From Pseudoips prasinana (taxonomy: Eukaryota > Arthropoda > Insecta > Lepidoptera > Nolidae): a stretch of DNA of 64,000 bases. The notes beneath the pieces were generated by a model. The model searched no databases, was not told the DNA's origin, and saw only the letters and a program-made list of their open reading frames with translations. Below are positions 44,208-54,490 of the stretch, one piece after another. The stretch is taken from assembly GCA_951640165.1 (NCBI GenBank), contig OX621250.1:3658001-3722000 (forward strand), in the 5' to 3' direction. Every line of letters begins with the position of its first letter. Positions within the stretch are counted from its first letter, which is position 1. Both the position numbers and the translations under genes were made by a program.

Positions 44208-44352
44208 TGTGGTGACGGCCCTAATATCATTGCCCCATTTCATCTCGTGGGGGGCGTAGAAATCATCCCAAATGAAAACCTGCTAGAGAAAGGAAAGCAA
44301 CGTGCATCTGTTCATGATCGCCATATTGCGATCGCTAACCCCCAAATGATGG
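44208..44352 (-). repeat. Family J repeat (reverse, diverged)
   Basis: Reverse blocks 'tgtggtgacggccctaatat', 'catctcgtggggggcgtaga' and 'attgcgatcgctaaccccc'. Confidence 0.55.
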
Positions 44353-44821
44353 ACACATTTCCACTGTGGAGTTCCTTAGGTAGGCTTTTACCTGGCAGAC
44401 GTAACATATAAGAATTGTTCACATTGGAGTGTTAGTCCTAGACGATCTGAACGATGAGAACTCTCCTCACGTAGAGCAAGACAATGCTATTAGAATCTTT
44501 TATGAGATATCAAACGTATCAATCCAATCCAACATATATTACTTATCGACCGGTAGTGTCATTGCAAATATGCTGCAACCATAACCGTCCTTCATTCTCT
44601 TATTTTTTAAGTCTTGAAATGCCAATCTTTATAAATATAATATAATCCAAAGATGTGCCTAATTTTTATTCTTATCTTCAAAAGATTACATAAGCAGTTA
44701 GGTCACCGCTTATACAATCTGAAATTAAAATAATAACACTCTTTACAATAAGTTCCTCATATTATGAGTAAAAGTCCAATATACCCTACAAGTTTGAGCT
44801 GATCAGATTAATGGATGACAC

Positions 44822-44985
44822 GTGAGAACAGTCACTTTGCAAGATGGACCGATGATCTTTTGAGGAGTGCTGGAAGCCGCTGGATGAGGGAAGCGCAAGT
44901 CCGTCAATTTTGGATACCTTTGGGGGAGGGTTTTGTCCAATAGTGGACGTCTTTTGGCTGATATGATGATGATGAATAATATTTT
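44822..44985 (+). pseudogene. RTE-type non-LTR polymerase C-terminal remnant
   Basis: One frame reads ARWTDDLLRSAGSRWMREAQ then FWIPLGEGFVQ, a stop and WTSFG, closing with a GATGATGAT tail. This is a near-intact copy of the polyprotein end seen decayed at 25606-25858 and 47388-47540, with one internal stop (CAG to TAG type). Confidence 0.8.
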
Positions 44986-45884
44986 TTACGAAAATCGTAC
45001 ATTTACACATCATTATACACCAAATTGTTTCTAGAAAAAAAAGTCTAATAATTTGTATCACAATATTTTAAATCCTACCCATACTCGCACTTAAAACAGC
45101 AGATTATCGTCTGATGTGATCTATAAGATCAGATTCGATTTTGATTTTCTATTCTATTACACTTGCGCTATGACGAGGTTTAAATATAATATGTATAACT
45201 CATCTATTTCAAACATGATTCATTGTAGTTAGGCAAATGTATAGTGTTGGGTTACTTTGAATATTCGCAGTTTCATTCATTGGATGGTTCAAGTGGAATC
45301 GAATTTATAATAAGATTTCATTTTGATATTCATGAAATGGAATACATATTGCATGAATATCAAGGTGAAACTTATTTTACTGACGATTATATTTCACTAT
45401 TAAAATTAAACAATTGAAGCTGAACTCGGTTCAAGCGTTCAAGTTCATAACGCTAGAGTTCGCAATTCACCTATAATAAAAGCACTGTTAAGGTTAATTA
45501 GAGCTTAATTTTTGGACGATTGAATTTGACACTGAGGTTGCTTGTCTAAACCTCCGAAGCTGGTATTGTTTTTATTCTTTAAGTCTTTTGTTGCTGTGAC
45601 ATGCAAATAAATACTGACGTAAGAGAACATCGTGATGTAAATATCACTAACCACTATACCGACATACTATTATTTCGCTAAAGACATCAGGTTTAGGGTA
45701 CAATTAAATAGATCCTGACGAGATTTATGGGTAACTTTAAGGTAAATGTAATCAAAGTGTAGTTGGTAGAATCAATGTTGATTTTCACCTCAGTTAACCT
45801 GAGTACTTTGAAAATCAACATTTAAACTCGATGAAGTAGAATTTGGTTTCCATCATCATCAGCAGAAAGAGGTCCACAAAGCAC
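44986..45884. other. AT-rich stretch with small inverted repeats
   Basis: Inverted repeats: TTGATATTCATG with its complement at about 45322-45362, and AATGTTGATTTTCA with its complement at about 45774-45823. No coding sequence. Confidence 0.45.
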
Positions 45885-45920
45885 AAGGTTGACAATAACT
45901 TAATACAAGCAAGCTAAATA

Positions 45921-47208
45921 ATAGGTCTTTACCTATGAAATTGCCGTTTTGTATGAAAAAATTTAAACGAATTTTTTTCATGAATTTTTTTATTTGTATT
46001 AATCGAAGTAATCACCCATGCAATCAATGCATCTTTGCCATCGCAGTGGCAGTTTATTGATGCCCTTCTTAAAGAAATCAGCTGGACGGGAGGCAACAAA
46101 TTCTTCAAAGGCATTTTGTACTGCCTCTCGGGTATTGAATTTTTTTCCCGCCAAGAAGTTATCCAAATTCTGGAAAAAGTAGTAGTCTGTAGGCGCAAGG
46201 TCTGGTGAGTAGGGCGGATGACGGAGAGCTTCCAACCCCAGTTCTTGCAACTTGGAGACCGTCTGCTGTGCAGTATGAGGTCGCGCGTTGTCGTGCAGGA
46301 GCAGCGGAGACGAGCGATTGACCAATGCTGGTTGGAGATGCGCCAGCTTCTCCATCATTGTGCTCAGTTCTTCACAGTACACATCTGCAGTAATGCTCAC
46401 CCCGTTTGGTAAGAAGCTGTGATGAATCACACCGGCGCTAGACCACCAAACAGTGACCATCACTTTTCTAGGGGTAAGTTTTCGTTTAGGGCATTGTTTA
46501 GGTGCTGAACCAGGATCCAACCAACTTGCTGAGCGCTTGCGGTTATCAAACAGAATCCATTTTTCATCGCAGGTAACAATGCGGTTCAAAATTCCTTCAT
46601 TTGTGTGTCTGTTGAGCAGTGCAAGGCACGTCTCGACGCGTACTTCGCGCTGGCGATCATTGAGTTCGTGGGGCACCCATTTGTCAAGCTTTTTTACCTT
46701 GCCAATTTGACGCAAATGGACCAATATTGTTTTGACGCTAACGTCGAAAGCTGCTGCTAATTCAGCCGTAGATTGTGTATCATCAGCTTCCACAACCGCC
46801 TTTAATTCGTCATTGTCGACCAAAGTCTTCGGACGACCGCGAGGTTCATTTTTCAGGTCGAAATTTCCAGAACGGAAGCGAGCAAACCAATAACAGGTGG
46901 TGCGTTGGTTTGTAGTGTTAGCTCCGTAAACGTCGTTGATGTTGCGTGCCGCTTGTGCCGCGTTGCTGCCACGACGGTACTCATATTCCATAATTACTCG
47001 AATTTTTAACGTATCCATGATGACGAAAAAGATTGAAATGCGATGAAAATGTAACACTAATCAATAAAGAAATGACTACTTTTGGAAAAAAGAATCCATG
47101 TTTTTAAAATAAAATTAATTGGAAATTAGAATTCTTAGCCAAACAAAAATTATTTTGATTTGAAATGGCCAGTACTGCAGAACGGCAATTTCATAGGTAA
47201 AGACCTAA
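45921..47208 (-). mobile_element. Mariner element, cecropia type, copy 1
   Basis: 1288 bp flanked by TA (45919-45920, 47209-47210). The ends are (A/T)TAGGTCTTTACCTATGAAA followed by TTGCCGTT, inverted, matching at 27 of 28 positions. The DNA appears identical to copy 2 (57417-58704) in the opposite orientation. It has a single intact transposase frame and no visible internal deletion. Confidence 0.95.
45999..47057 (-). CDS. Mariner transposase, copy 1
   Basis: The open frame is 352 residues. The natural start is more likely Met14 (47016-47018), giving 339 residues, because alignment to mariner transposases begins at MDTLKIRVIM. The N-terminal half has the paired helix-turn-helix DNA-binding region with the GRP linker at 73-76. 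The WVPHEL motif is at 127-132. The catalytic triad is Asp164 (CDEKW), Asp256 (LLHDNARPH) and Asp291 (SPDLAPTDY), with 34 residues between the last two: DD34D, the mariner signature. The C-terminus (RWQRC-DCMGDYFD) and the VKKLDKWVPHEL and RIVTCDEKWIL blocks resemble the cecropia subfamily, which includes human Hsmar1/SETMAR. There are no stops or frameshifts, so it is probably active or only recently silenced. Confidence 0.95.
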   Translation of the reverse strand: MLHFHRISIFFVIMDTLKIRVIMEYEYRRGSNAAQAARNINDVYGANTTNQRTTCYWFARFRSGNFDLKNEPRGRPKTLVDNDELKAVVEADDTQSTAELAAAFDVSVKTILVHLRQIGKVKKLDKWVPHELNDRQREVRVETCLALLNRHTNEGILNRIVTCDEKWILFDNRKRSASWLDPGSAPKQCPKRKLTPRKVMVTVWWSSAGVIHHSFLPNGVSITADVYCEELSTMMEKLAHLQPALVNRSSPLLLHDNARPHTAQQTVSKLQELGLEALRHPPYSPDLAPTDYYFFQNLDNFLAGKKFNTREAVQNAFEEFVASRPADFFKKGINKLPLRWQRCIDCMGDYFD

Positions 47209-47387
47209 TATCACTACCATTATAAAATTAATTGTATAAATGTTTTAACATTCCGTGTACCTAAATATCTGTAATAAGTAAATAGAAATAATAACTGTAT
47301 TACTACAAACATGTTCTGACTATTTACAAGCGCTTTTTTAAAGACTACGTGAATAAAAACCGTTTTTATTTTATTTATTTATTTTAA

Positions 47388-47540
47388 GCTCGACAAAGGC
47401 TTCCTCTAAGGTTCTCAAGGTTCAGAATTTGTGCTGCTCGCATACAGCCGCTTCCCGCGACGTTTGAAAGATCGTCGGTCCACCTTGTAGGGGGCCTGCC
47501 CACGCTACATCTTCCAGTTCGTGGTCGCCACTCGATAACT
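47388..47540 (-). pseudogene. RTE-type non-LTR polymerase C-terminal remnant
   Basis: Reverse-oriented, decayed; the blocks 'gatcgtcggtccaccttgt' and 'ttccagttcgtggtcgccac' match the 25720-25800 region. Confidence 0.6.
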
Positions 47541-47571
47541 TAATTTAATTTAGTTTTGATTTCATCATTAC

Positions 47572-47816
47572 AGCTAAATAAGTCCACTGCTGGACAAGCC
47601 TCCCTCAAGAATCGTCTTGAGGGGATATGCCATAATCGCCACGCTTGGCAGGCGGGTTGGCGATCGCAGTAAGATAGTCATAGTATTCAGAAGGAAGCTG
47701 CTGCCCTTCCTCAGGTAGATATTCCCTCGGTTCGACTTCTACGCCCCCCACGGGATGAGATGGGGTGATGATATTCTGATTCTGATATTTGTCGCCGTCA
47801 CCACACAGCAGGGTTT
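47572..47816 (+). repeat. Family J repeat
   Basis: The best J copy: 'gtccactgctggacaagcct', 'ggcgggttggcgatcgcagt', 'cccacgggatgagatggggt', 'cgccgtcaccacacagca'. It may be a SINE or a non-LTR segment; class not known. Confidence 0.7.
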
Positions 47817-47838
47817 TGATTTAGTTTCATTAAATACA

Positions 47839-48081
47839 ACCGTAGCCTAGTTGGTAGTGCTCCTGCCTACAAAGCTGGTGGTCCTGGGTACGAATCCCGG
47901 TAAGTGCAAATATTTGTGTAATGAGCATGAATATTTGTTTCTGAGTCATAGATGTTTTCTTTGGATTTAAGTATTTATCTATCTCTATATGTATGTATAT
48001 CGTCGCTTGGTACCCATAGTACAAGCTTTGCTTACTTTGGGGCTAGGATGATCTGTGTGACATTATCCCTAGATATTATTA
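47839..48081 (+). mobile_element. SINE-A copy, 5' trimmed
   Basis: Lacks the first few bases of the head. The rest is complete to the TATTATTAT tail, which directly precedes a Helitron starting at 48082. Confidence 0.82.
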
Positions 48082-48401
48082 TCTATACATATAATAAAAT
48101 CGTAGGAAAGTCAAAACTGTACATTGAATATTTTTTTTAAAGGATACTTGGGGCGTGATCTCAATCGATATCGAAGCCAAGAATATAGATTTTTGAATTT
48201 TTGTCTATTTATCTGTTTGTCTGTATGTATTTCCAAGCTAAACTCAAAAAGTACTGCATGGATTTACTTCAAATTTTGCATGAATATTACTTAGAGGTTG
48301 GGTCAACATATAGGCTACATATTATCACGCTATCACCTACGGGGGAGGAGCTGTGATAATTTATAAAGTTTAACGTGGGTATAACCGCGGGGCACAGCTA
48401 G
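48082..48401 (+). mobile_element. Nonautonomous Helitron, full length
   Basis: 320 bp. TCTATACATATAATAAAATC after A; 'ttggggcgtgatctcaatcg', 'catggatttacttcaaattt'; 3' hairpin (weakened to GTGGGTATAACCGCG); CTAG before T. Confidence 0.85.
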
Positions 48402-48714
48402 TTATTACATATATAGCAAACGGCTATTGTTAAATTAGGTATCACTAGATCTGTCTAAACACTGCTTAGAAGATTTTCTTAGAAATGGAATTTATTCAGG
48501 CCTTGGGTATTAAACTACACTTGTACTTGTCAAGCGTTTGTACGCTTGACAAGCACGTTTTCATACAATATTCAGCTTATATTAAAATAAACTGTCTGTT
48601 ACTGGCAGTGAATGGCTTGATCTGTCAGTGAGGTCTATCTTATTCCCTAAATACTAAAATAAATAACAACGTATTACGAGTATGCGACGAGTACGTTTCT
48701 TTTATCTATACATA

Positions 48715-48899
48715 TAATAAAATCGTAGGAAAGTCAAAACTGTACACAGAATATTTTTAAAACAGGATACTTGGGGCGTAATCTACAATCGATATCGAAG
48801 CCAAAAATATAGTTTTTAGAATTTTTGTCTGTTTGTCTGTATGTATGTCCGGGATAAACTCATAAAGTACACGCGGGTAAAACCGCGGGGCACAGCTAG
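48715..48899 (+). mobile_element. Nonautonomous Helitron, internally deleted
   Basis: Same ends as 48082-48401, but the stretch between 'aactcataaagtac' and the terminal hairpin (about 130 bp) is missing. CTAG at 48896-48899, before T. Confidence 0.85.
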
Positions 48900-48911
48900 T
48901 TTATTATAAAA

Positions 48912-49185
48912 CTAGCTGTGCCCCGCGGTTTTACCCGCGTAAATATGTACCGCCTATATGTTGACCCGACCTCTTAGTAATATTCATGCAAAATTTTAAT
49001 TAAATCCATGCAGTACTTTATGAGTTTAGCCCGGACATACATACAGACAAACAGACACACAGACAAAAATTCTAAAAACTATATTTTTGGCTTTGATGTT
49101 TGCTGTAGATCATGCCCCAAGTATCCTTTTAAAAAATATTTTATGTACAATTTTGACTTTCCTACGATTTTATTATATGTATAGA
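48912..49185 (-). mobile_element. Nonautonomous Helitron (reverse)
   Basis: Reverse copy with CTAG at 48912-48915 and TCTATACATATAATAAAATC ending at 49185. Its 3' end faces that of 48715-48899 across 12 bp. Confidence 0.85.
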
Positions 49186-49227
49186 TAATGAGGAGCAAGT
49201 GGCGAGTGTAGAAGGCTCTCACCCAGT

Positions 49228-49790
49228 AATTAGTTGAAGTAAAACTTTTTTACGCATATTTGATTTGGCGAGTAAGCTGGTGAATGCCTAACTAGAGCGT
49301 TACGAAATCTGTGATCAGCCGAGGCGAACGGAATTTGAGAGGACGATATAAGTTAGTGAAGATAGAAAGAGACAGAGTTACGTTTCGTATATTACTGTAG
49401 GGACATGAGGGATAGGTGCGAGCACATTTTTTTGAAGTTATACTTCTTTTGGCGCGATGGAGAAAAATGATGAGAGTGAATTTTTACGATGCGCGCGCAC
49501 ACCGACACCAAAAAATTTAACAGCATGAAGTTAGTTCTAGGTGGTATGAAAATGTACGAGAGTGAATTTTTGCGATGCGCGCGCATCGTAAAAATAACAG
49601 CATGACGTTAGTTCTAGGTGGTATGAAAATTGATAACTATGTTCAAGTTGTATATTAAGAAGTATAACTTCTAACGCGTGTACATAAGTAAACACAAGTT
49701 ATTTTTCTCTTTCTCTCATAGCCAATTACGTTTCGTATATCTAAGGTTTACTTCGGTCGTGTGGTCTAAAGCACACTCGTTGTATTTTAA
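49228..49790 (+). mobile_element. Family N MITE split by family M
   Basis: Family N left part (49236-49432: GAAGTAAAACTTT..., 'ggcgagtaagctggtgaatg', 'gttacgtttcgtatattact') and right part (about 49691-49790: 'tttctctttctctcatagcc', 'tcgtgtggtctaaagcacac') surround a family M insertion. Confidence 0.65.
49433..49690 (+). mobile_element. Family M MITE with internal duplication
   Basis: Ends GAAGTTATACTTCTT / AAGAAGTATAACTTC. Compared with 25879-26058, a ~75-bp piece ('gagtgaatttttRcgatgcg' to 'tctaggtggtatgaaaatg') is duplicated in tandem. Confidence 0.75.
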
Positions 49791-49965
49791 TTTATATTAA
49801 ACTGTTTGGGTTCTAACCCACGTTGCACATAATAGTGAAATAAATTGTTAAATAGTTTCTATGAAAATGGTTTAATTCCAGTTAGGGATAAGTGTAATCC
49901 ATCCCTTAGAATATAAACTAAACTTTTCGAGGCACATGGGTAAATACCAAAAGACAAAAAACGGC

Positions 49966-50043
49966 CATACGGCCTAACACGGGCTTTGAACCCAGGACCT
50001 CATTATCTCCGGTAGAACACGCTACCGCTAAACCAATGTGGTC
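49966..50043 (-). mobile_element. SINE-D head fragment
   Basis: Reverse fragment with the B-box region and head ('aacacgctaccgctaaacca'). Confidence 0.6.
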
Positions 50044-50433
50044 AAAAATGTATCGATAGATTGAAATATATTCCATCGATAAGTTTCCAAAAGTAGTGAT
50101 GTATTCTGGTTTGGCATTTTATTGTATTGCTATAATTTTATATTAGAATTATGCGACATGTTTTTAGTAAATTTATTTCTGATTGATACAATGAATATTC
50201 ACTTGCCTACCAAATGAATATTCTATTATCAGTAATAAATTTCTACACCGACTAATAGATTAGAGATAATGTAATTGAATTTAATGTCTGAACTCTATTT
50301 ACTGGGAATAAATTAATTTATTGAAATTATTCATTATTGCTTGAATTAATGCAAAAGAAAGAGCGTTTGCGTGTATTCTATAATTCCATAACACTGTAAA
50401 AAAGACAAAAAAAAAGAGAAAATTGGTAAATAA

Positions 50434-50583
50434 TTGTGGCACAGCGGATAAGACCGTTGCCAACACTTCGTGCCTGAGTTCGATGCTCGAACAGGACAAC
50501 TATTTGTGTTACCCGTAATAGTTGTTCTGAGTCCGGATGTATTTTGTGTCCGTCAATCATATGTTTGTAAAGTACCCAGGGAT
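50434..50583 (+). mobile_element. SINE-C copy
   Basis: Diverged forward copy with head 'ttgtggcacagcggataaga', a B-box variant and the end 'catatgtttgtaaagtaccc'. Confidence 0.65.
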
Positions 50584-51637
50584 AATAACTCTAGTGGGGG
50601 AGGTTTATTAAAAAAATATATCTTCCACTTATTTTGTCTATTTGTTGTTGATAACCAAATTTAATTTATATTTATTTATTATTCAATCCAAATATCTACT
50701 TAACTAATTTTCTTTTTTGTGCAATTTGAAATATGAAGGTTATCTGAAAAAGATTTTAATAGCGATTAGACCGCCGTTAAGACCCTCCTAATTTAAATTA
50801 ATACCACTCTGTAGATTGGGCCCATTGTATATGTTCAACCTTTTAACAGACCTTTATAAAGTTATAATGTTACTAAAGGTATGGTTCGTAAAGGAGCTTG
50901 TAATGCTTCTAGTGCGGACAGCCTCTACAGTTACGGGGACCACCTACCATGTGGTAAGTTGTAGGATTGTTATTTGACTTAGCGGTACAAATGTAACAGC
51001 AAGTTTATTGCAATAAAATTTTATATTTGTAAGTAAGTATAATTTATTTACCAATAATATGTCTAAAATAGTATATTTATTTAGAAATCAAATGAAAACA
51101 CATAGGCGGTCCGCCATTTATAAATTGACCTCATGCTTAACCTCTTTATAAGTCACGTTTCGAATTGAGAATGAGCGCCTCATTTATTAATTTCTAATGT
51201 TACAATGAATCTCTAAGGGATCTATTAACCACTAAGGAATCAATGAATTTATAATATTTTAATCAATGTCTAAGGAACAATGAATTTATATTTAATCATT
51301 AATTTATGTAGATATAATGAATTTCTGAAGAATTCATGAATGTTAATAAAAGGATCAATGATTTTCTGTAGAACAAATTAATTTATAACGAGATATTGAA
51401 TATGTAATGTGGCAGTAAACTACAAAGGAATATTTATTGGTTTTCTTAAAAACCAATAAATATTTAATAAATCATCCACCAATTTTTAAAACTTTAAGTA
51501 GTTAGCATAAATACATATACATTTCAGTTTCTGTATTGATTTTTCAATTATATATAGATATTTACAATTTTAAGACAAGATTTTGAATTCAAAGTACAAA
51601 CATTATAACTTTTATGAGTTCTGTTAGCCTATTATCG
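50584..51637. other. AT-rich stretch with a 16-bp-arm hairpin
   Basis: The hairpin is at 51429-51464 (AATATTTATTGGTTTT and complement, 4-nt spacer). Otherwise no coding sequence or shared repeat. Confidence 0.5.
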
Positions 51638-51880
51638 GTCACCGTAGCCTATTTGGTAGTGCTCCTGCCTACGAAGCTGGTGGTCCTGGGTTCGAATCCC
51701 GGTAAGTGCAAATATTTGTGTGATGAGCACGAATATGTGTTTCTGAGTCATGGATGTTTTCTATGTATTTAAGTATTTATCTATCTATATAAGTATGTAT
51801 ATCGTCGCCTGGTACCCATAGTACAAGCTTTGCTTAGTTTGGGGCTAGGATGATCTGTGTGACATTGTCCCTAGATATAT
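51638..51880 (+). mobile_element. SINE-A copy
   Basis: Full copy with private changes ('gcctatttggtag', 'cacgaatatgtgtttctg') that are shared only with the next copy, 51910-52112. Confidence 0.88.
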
Positions 51881-51909
51881 AATTTAGATGGTATTGCATA
51901 GAACAGGAT

Positions 51910-52112
51910 AGCCTATTTGGTAGTGCTCCTGCCTACGAAGCTGGTGGTCCTGGGTTCGAATCCCGGTAAGTGCAAATATTTGTGTGATGAGCACGAATAT
52001 GTGTTTCTGAGTCATGGATGTTTTCTATGTATTTAAGTATTTATCTATCTATATAAGTATGTATATCGTCGCCTGGTACCCATAGTACAAGCTTTGCTTA
52101 GTTTGGGGCTAG
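51910..52112 (+). mobile_element. SINE-A partial copy, duplicated from its neighbour
   Basis: Lacks the first ~10 and the last ~40 bp of the family but shares every private change of 51638-51880 over about 200 bp. It therefore arose by local duplication, not by a new retroposition. Confidence 0.85.
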
Positions 52113-52134
52113 TTCATAAGTTGGTTTCATTTTT

Positions 52135-52495
52135 GACGGGCTGGTTGGCGGGGTTGGTAGATACTTACCGTCCACGCCGCAGGTAATGGGTTTAATTCCC
52201 ACCCAAGGCAGATAAGTACGTGCATGAACATGTCTGTTTGTCCTGAGTCTGGGTGTAATTATATAAAATTTTATTATTAAGTAATTATATTAAGTAAAAG
52301 TAATATTATTAAGTAATTATATGAAATTATATAAAATTAAATAAAATTTAACGCGGGTTAAACCGCGGGGCACAGCTAGTCTATAATAAGTATTTATTTA
52401 CAAAAGAAAAGTAGTATATCAGTTATCCGGTTTCCATAGTACCAGCTCTGCTTCGTTTGGGATCAGATGGCCGTGTGTGAATAATGTCCCAGGAA
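52135..52495 (+). mobile_element. SINE-B copy interrupted by Helitron end
   Basis: Head at 52135 and B-box variant GGGTTTAATTCCC near 52190. After 'gagtctgggtgtaattatat' the copy is interrupted (about 52265-52383) by AT-rich repeats plus a Helitron 3' end, then resumes at 'tatttatttacaaaagaaaa' to 'aataatgtcccagg'. Confidence 0.75.
52338..52379 (+). mobile_element. Helitron 3' end fragment
   Basis: Hairpin CGCGGGTTAAACCGCG then GGGCACAGCTAG before T, inside a SINE-B. Confidence 0.7.
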
Positions 52496-52571
52496 CAAAA
52501 ACCCTGGAAAACGCGTCATCGTCTCATGGGCTATCCATGAGACGATGACGCGTTTTCCAGGGTTTTTGTTC
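52493..52571. repeat. Perfect inverted repeat, 37-bp arms
   Basis: Arms 52493-52529 and 52535-52571 are exact reverse complements around 5 nt (GCTAT). It begins exactly where a SINE-B ends. No other copy in the window. Confidence 0.95.
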
Positions 52572-52639
52572 ACCCAAAAAATGCTTAACGCGCCTAATGA
52601 AGTTTTCACTTCCAAAGTATAAAACTTCTGGATTATAAA

Positions 52640-52985
52640 ATAAAATAAAATAAATAAATAAAATAAAAAAGGTTTTTATTCATGTAGACTTTAAAAAAGC
52701 GCTTGTAAATAGTCAGAACATGTTTGTAGTAATATAGTTGTATACATTATTATTTCTAGTAACATAGATATTTAGGTACACATTGTATTGATTGTATGAA
52801 AACATTTATAACATTTATATGGCAATGATATATAGCTAGCTCATATCAAGTTATTGTCAAGAGATTATGTTTAATTATCTAGTTTAAGTCTAATATTTTT
52901 ACTACATATTGTCAATGGTTCCGTCTATATTAAGGTATTATTATTATGACGGACCTTGTGTTAATAACGACTTGTGTTAATAATT
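52640..52985 (-). mobile_element. Repeat E copy
   Basis: A TAAAA/TAAAT-rich end at 52640-52665, then 'ggtttttattcatgtagact', 'aaagcgcttgtaaatagtca' and so on to 'tctatattaaggtattatta'. The far GC-richer part present in 59384-59840 is missing. Confidence 0.75.
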
Positions 52986-52987
52986 AT

Positions 52988-53110
52988 ATCCCTGTATTAC
53001 AGAGAACGTTACAAATATGCGATTCTCGCGCACAAAGCACATTCAGACTCAAGACAACCGTATCTGGGTCACACAAATAGTGGCGCTTGAGCGACTAGCT
53101 CAACCATTGC
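52988..53110 (-). mobile_element. SINE-C copy, diverged
   Basis: Distal SINE-C blocks ('atccctgtattacagag', 'agactcaagacaac', 'gggtcacacaaatagt') in reverse. The head is decayed. Confidence 0.5.
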
Positions 53111-53151
53111 GGTACCGATGCAGTTATTTGCTAACCTCAATCGAAATAAAA

Positions 53152-53545
53152 ACAGGCCAAATGCGAGTCGCACTTGCCCATGAAGGGTTCCGTAGCAGCA
53201 AGTATTTGAATTAATTAAATTAAAGGTAAATTGCGGTTTACGATTTATGACGTATTAAAAAAAAACTACTTACTAGATCTCGTTCATACCAATTTTTGTT
53301 GTTAGTTTGCATGGTAATGTACATCATACATTTTTTTTGTTTTATCATTCCCTTATTTTTGATTGTAACTTCAAAAATAAGGGAATAATAAAATTAAAAA
53401 AATGTATGATGGGGGGACACTCATTTTACCACTTTCGAAGTGTCTCTTGCGCAAAGTATTCAGTTTAGAAAAAAAATGTATGGGTACGTAAAACCCCAAA
53501 TGTATGGGTACGTGGAAAAAAAATTTTCGAGTTTCAGACAAACCA
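53152..53545 (-). mobile_element. Family R repeat (reverse, rearranged)
   Basis: Starts at the family terminus ('ggccaaatgcgagtcgcact'), then 'attgcggtttacgatttatg' and 'actagatctcgttcatacca' as in 6400-6480 reversed. It includes a fold-back of TTCCCTTATTTTTGA at 53347-53388 and ends with 'tatgggtacgtggaaaaaa' and 'gagtttcag'. Confidence 0.65.
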
Positions 53546-53756
53546 TCACCACCAAACCAAGAAAATATTTAAGGTAAATGCAATGGGACAGGTTAATAAA
53601 TTGACCTGTCAATAGACTTTTGATTGACAATAGACTTAATAGATGATTTTGACTTTGTTTTTATTTATTATTAGGCTACCTGAGTAATATTACTTTACGG
53701 TTTGTGAGCATTCTTACATCTTCTAGAGGTGGCAACTGCCCGCCTCTGCCCATACC

Positions 53757-53830
53757 TCGCTATGCCCTTCAGTACAGGACCGACTACTTTACGTACTCTC
53801 CAAGGCTCTAGGGTGTATGTACCTGCCAGA
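53757..53830 (-). mobile_element. SINE-D fragment, diverged
   Basis: Reverse fragment: 'acaggaccgactactttacg' and 'tactctccaaggctctaggg' correspond to the body of SINE-D. Confidence 0.45.
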
Positions 53831-54167
53831 GAGAAGTGAGGTGAGTAACTTGAGAAATGAAAACTATGATTGCGTAAGTTATAAACATATTTTTGAAAAA
53901 AGTATAAACGGTCCTGTGTGTATGAACCCCTCCACCGCTGTATTATGTTATTTTTTATTGATACAAGTCATTCTATCCTTAATTATTTTATTTCGTAATT
54001 CAATGGTATTGGCATCGCCTCACTTTACGTCGTAATCACGAGTAACGGCATTACGACGATTGATAATTCTTCCGATGTTACCTATAAGTAAGTAGTAGCG
54101 CCCCAGTTGGGTTGCATTAAATCAACAGATTAGATGGATAGATTGGTTCTTAGTTCTTTAATTATAA

Positions 54168-54197
54168 ATAATATTAATAATATTAATAATATTAATT
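54168..54197. repeat. AAT-type microsatellite
   Basis: Repeated AATAATATT units over about 30 bp. Confidence 0.8.
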
Positions 54198-54490
54198 TGT
54201 TAATGAATACAAATTACATTGTGTTTGAGTACATTTTATGCTATAATAAACTCTTACATTACATTAGTACTACATTACATACATTATTATTAATAATTAT
54301 GATTAAATTTGTGACCTATGAAACACAAGAAAACCCAACATGGTAGTAGAATTCAAGCGCACCGTCGCACACAAGCTCCACTTGATTAATAACTTTATGA
54401 ATGTGCAACATAGTAAGGAACCCCAAAAGGTTAAAACTTAAATACGATATCATATCTACTAAAAACAAAATGACCAAAAACTGTACAAAT

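Larger units (their letters stand above)
45885..47395 (+). mobile_element. Repeat E copy split by mariner copy 1
   Basis: 45885-45920 and 47209-47395 join across a single TA and match the empty site at 56450-56645 ('gctaaatatcactaccatta'). It runs opposite to the copies at 31401, 52640 and 59384. Confidence 0.85.

Noticed and set aside
46218..46710. Plus-strand frames inside mariner copy 1 (mirrored at 57915-58407 for copy 2)
   Set aside because: Opposite-strand shadows of the transposase.
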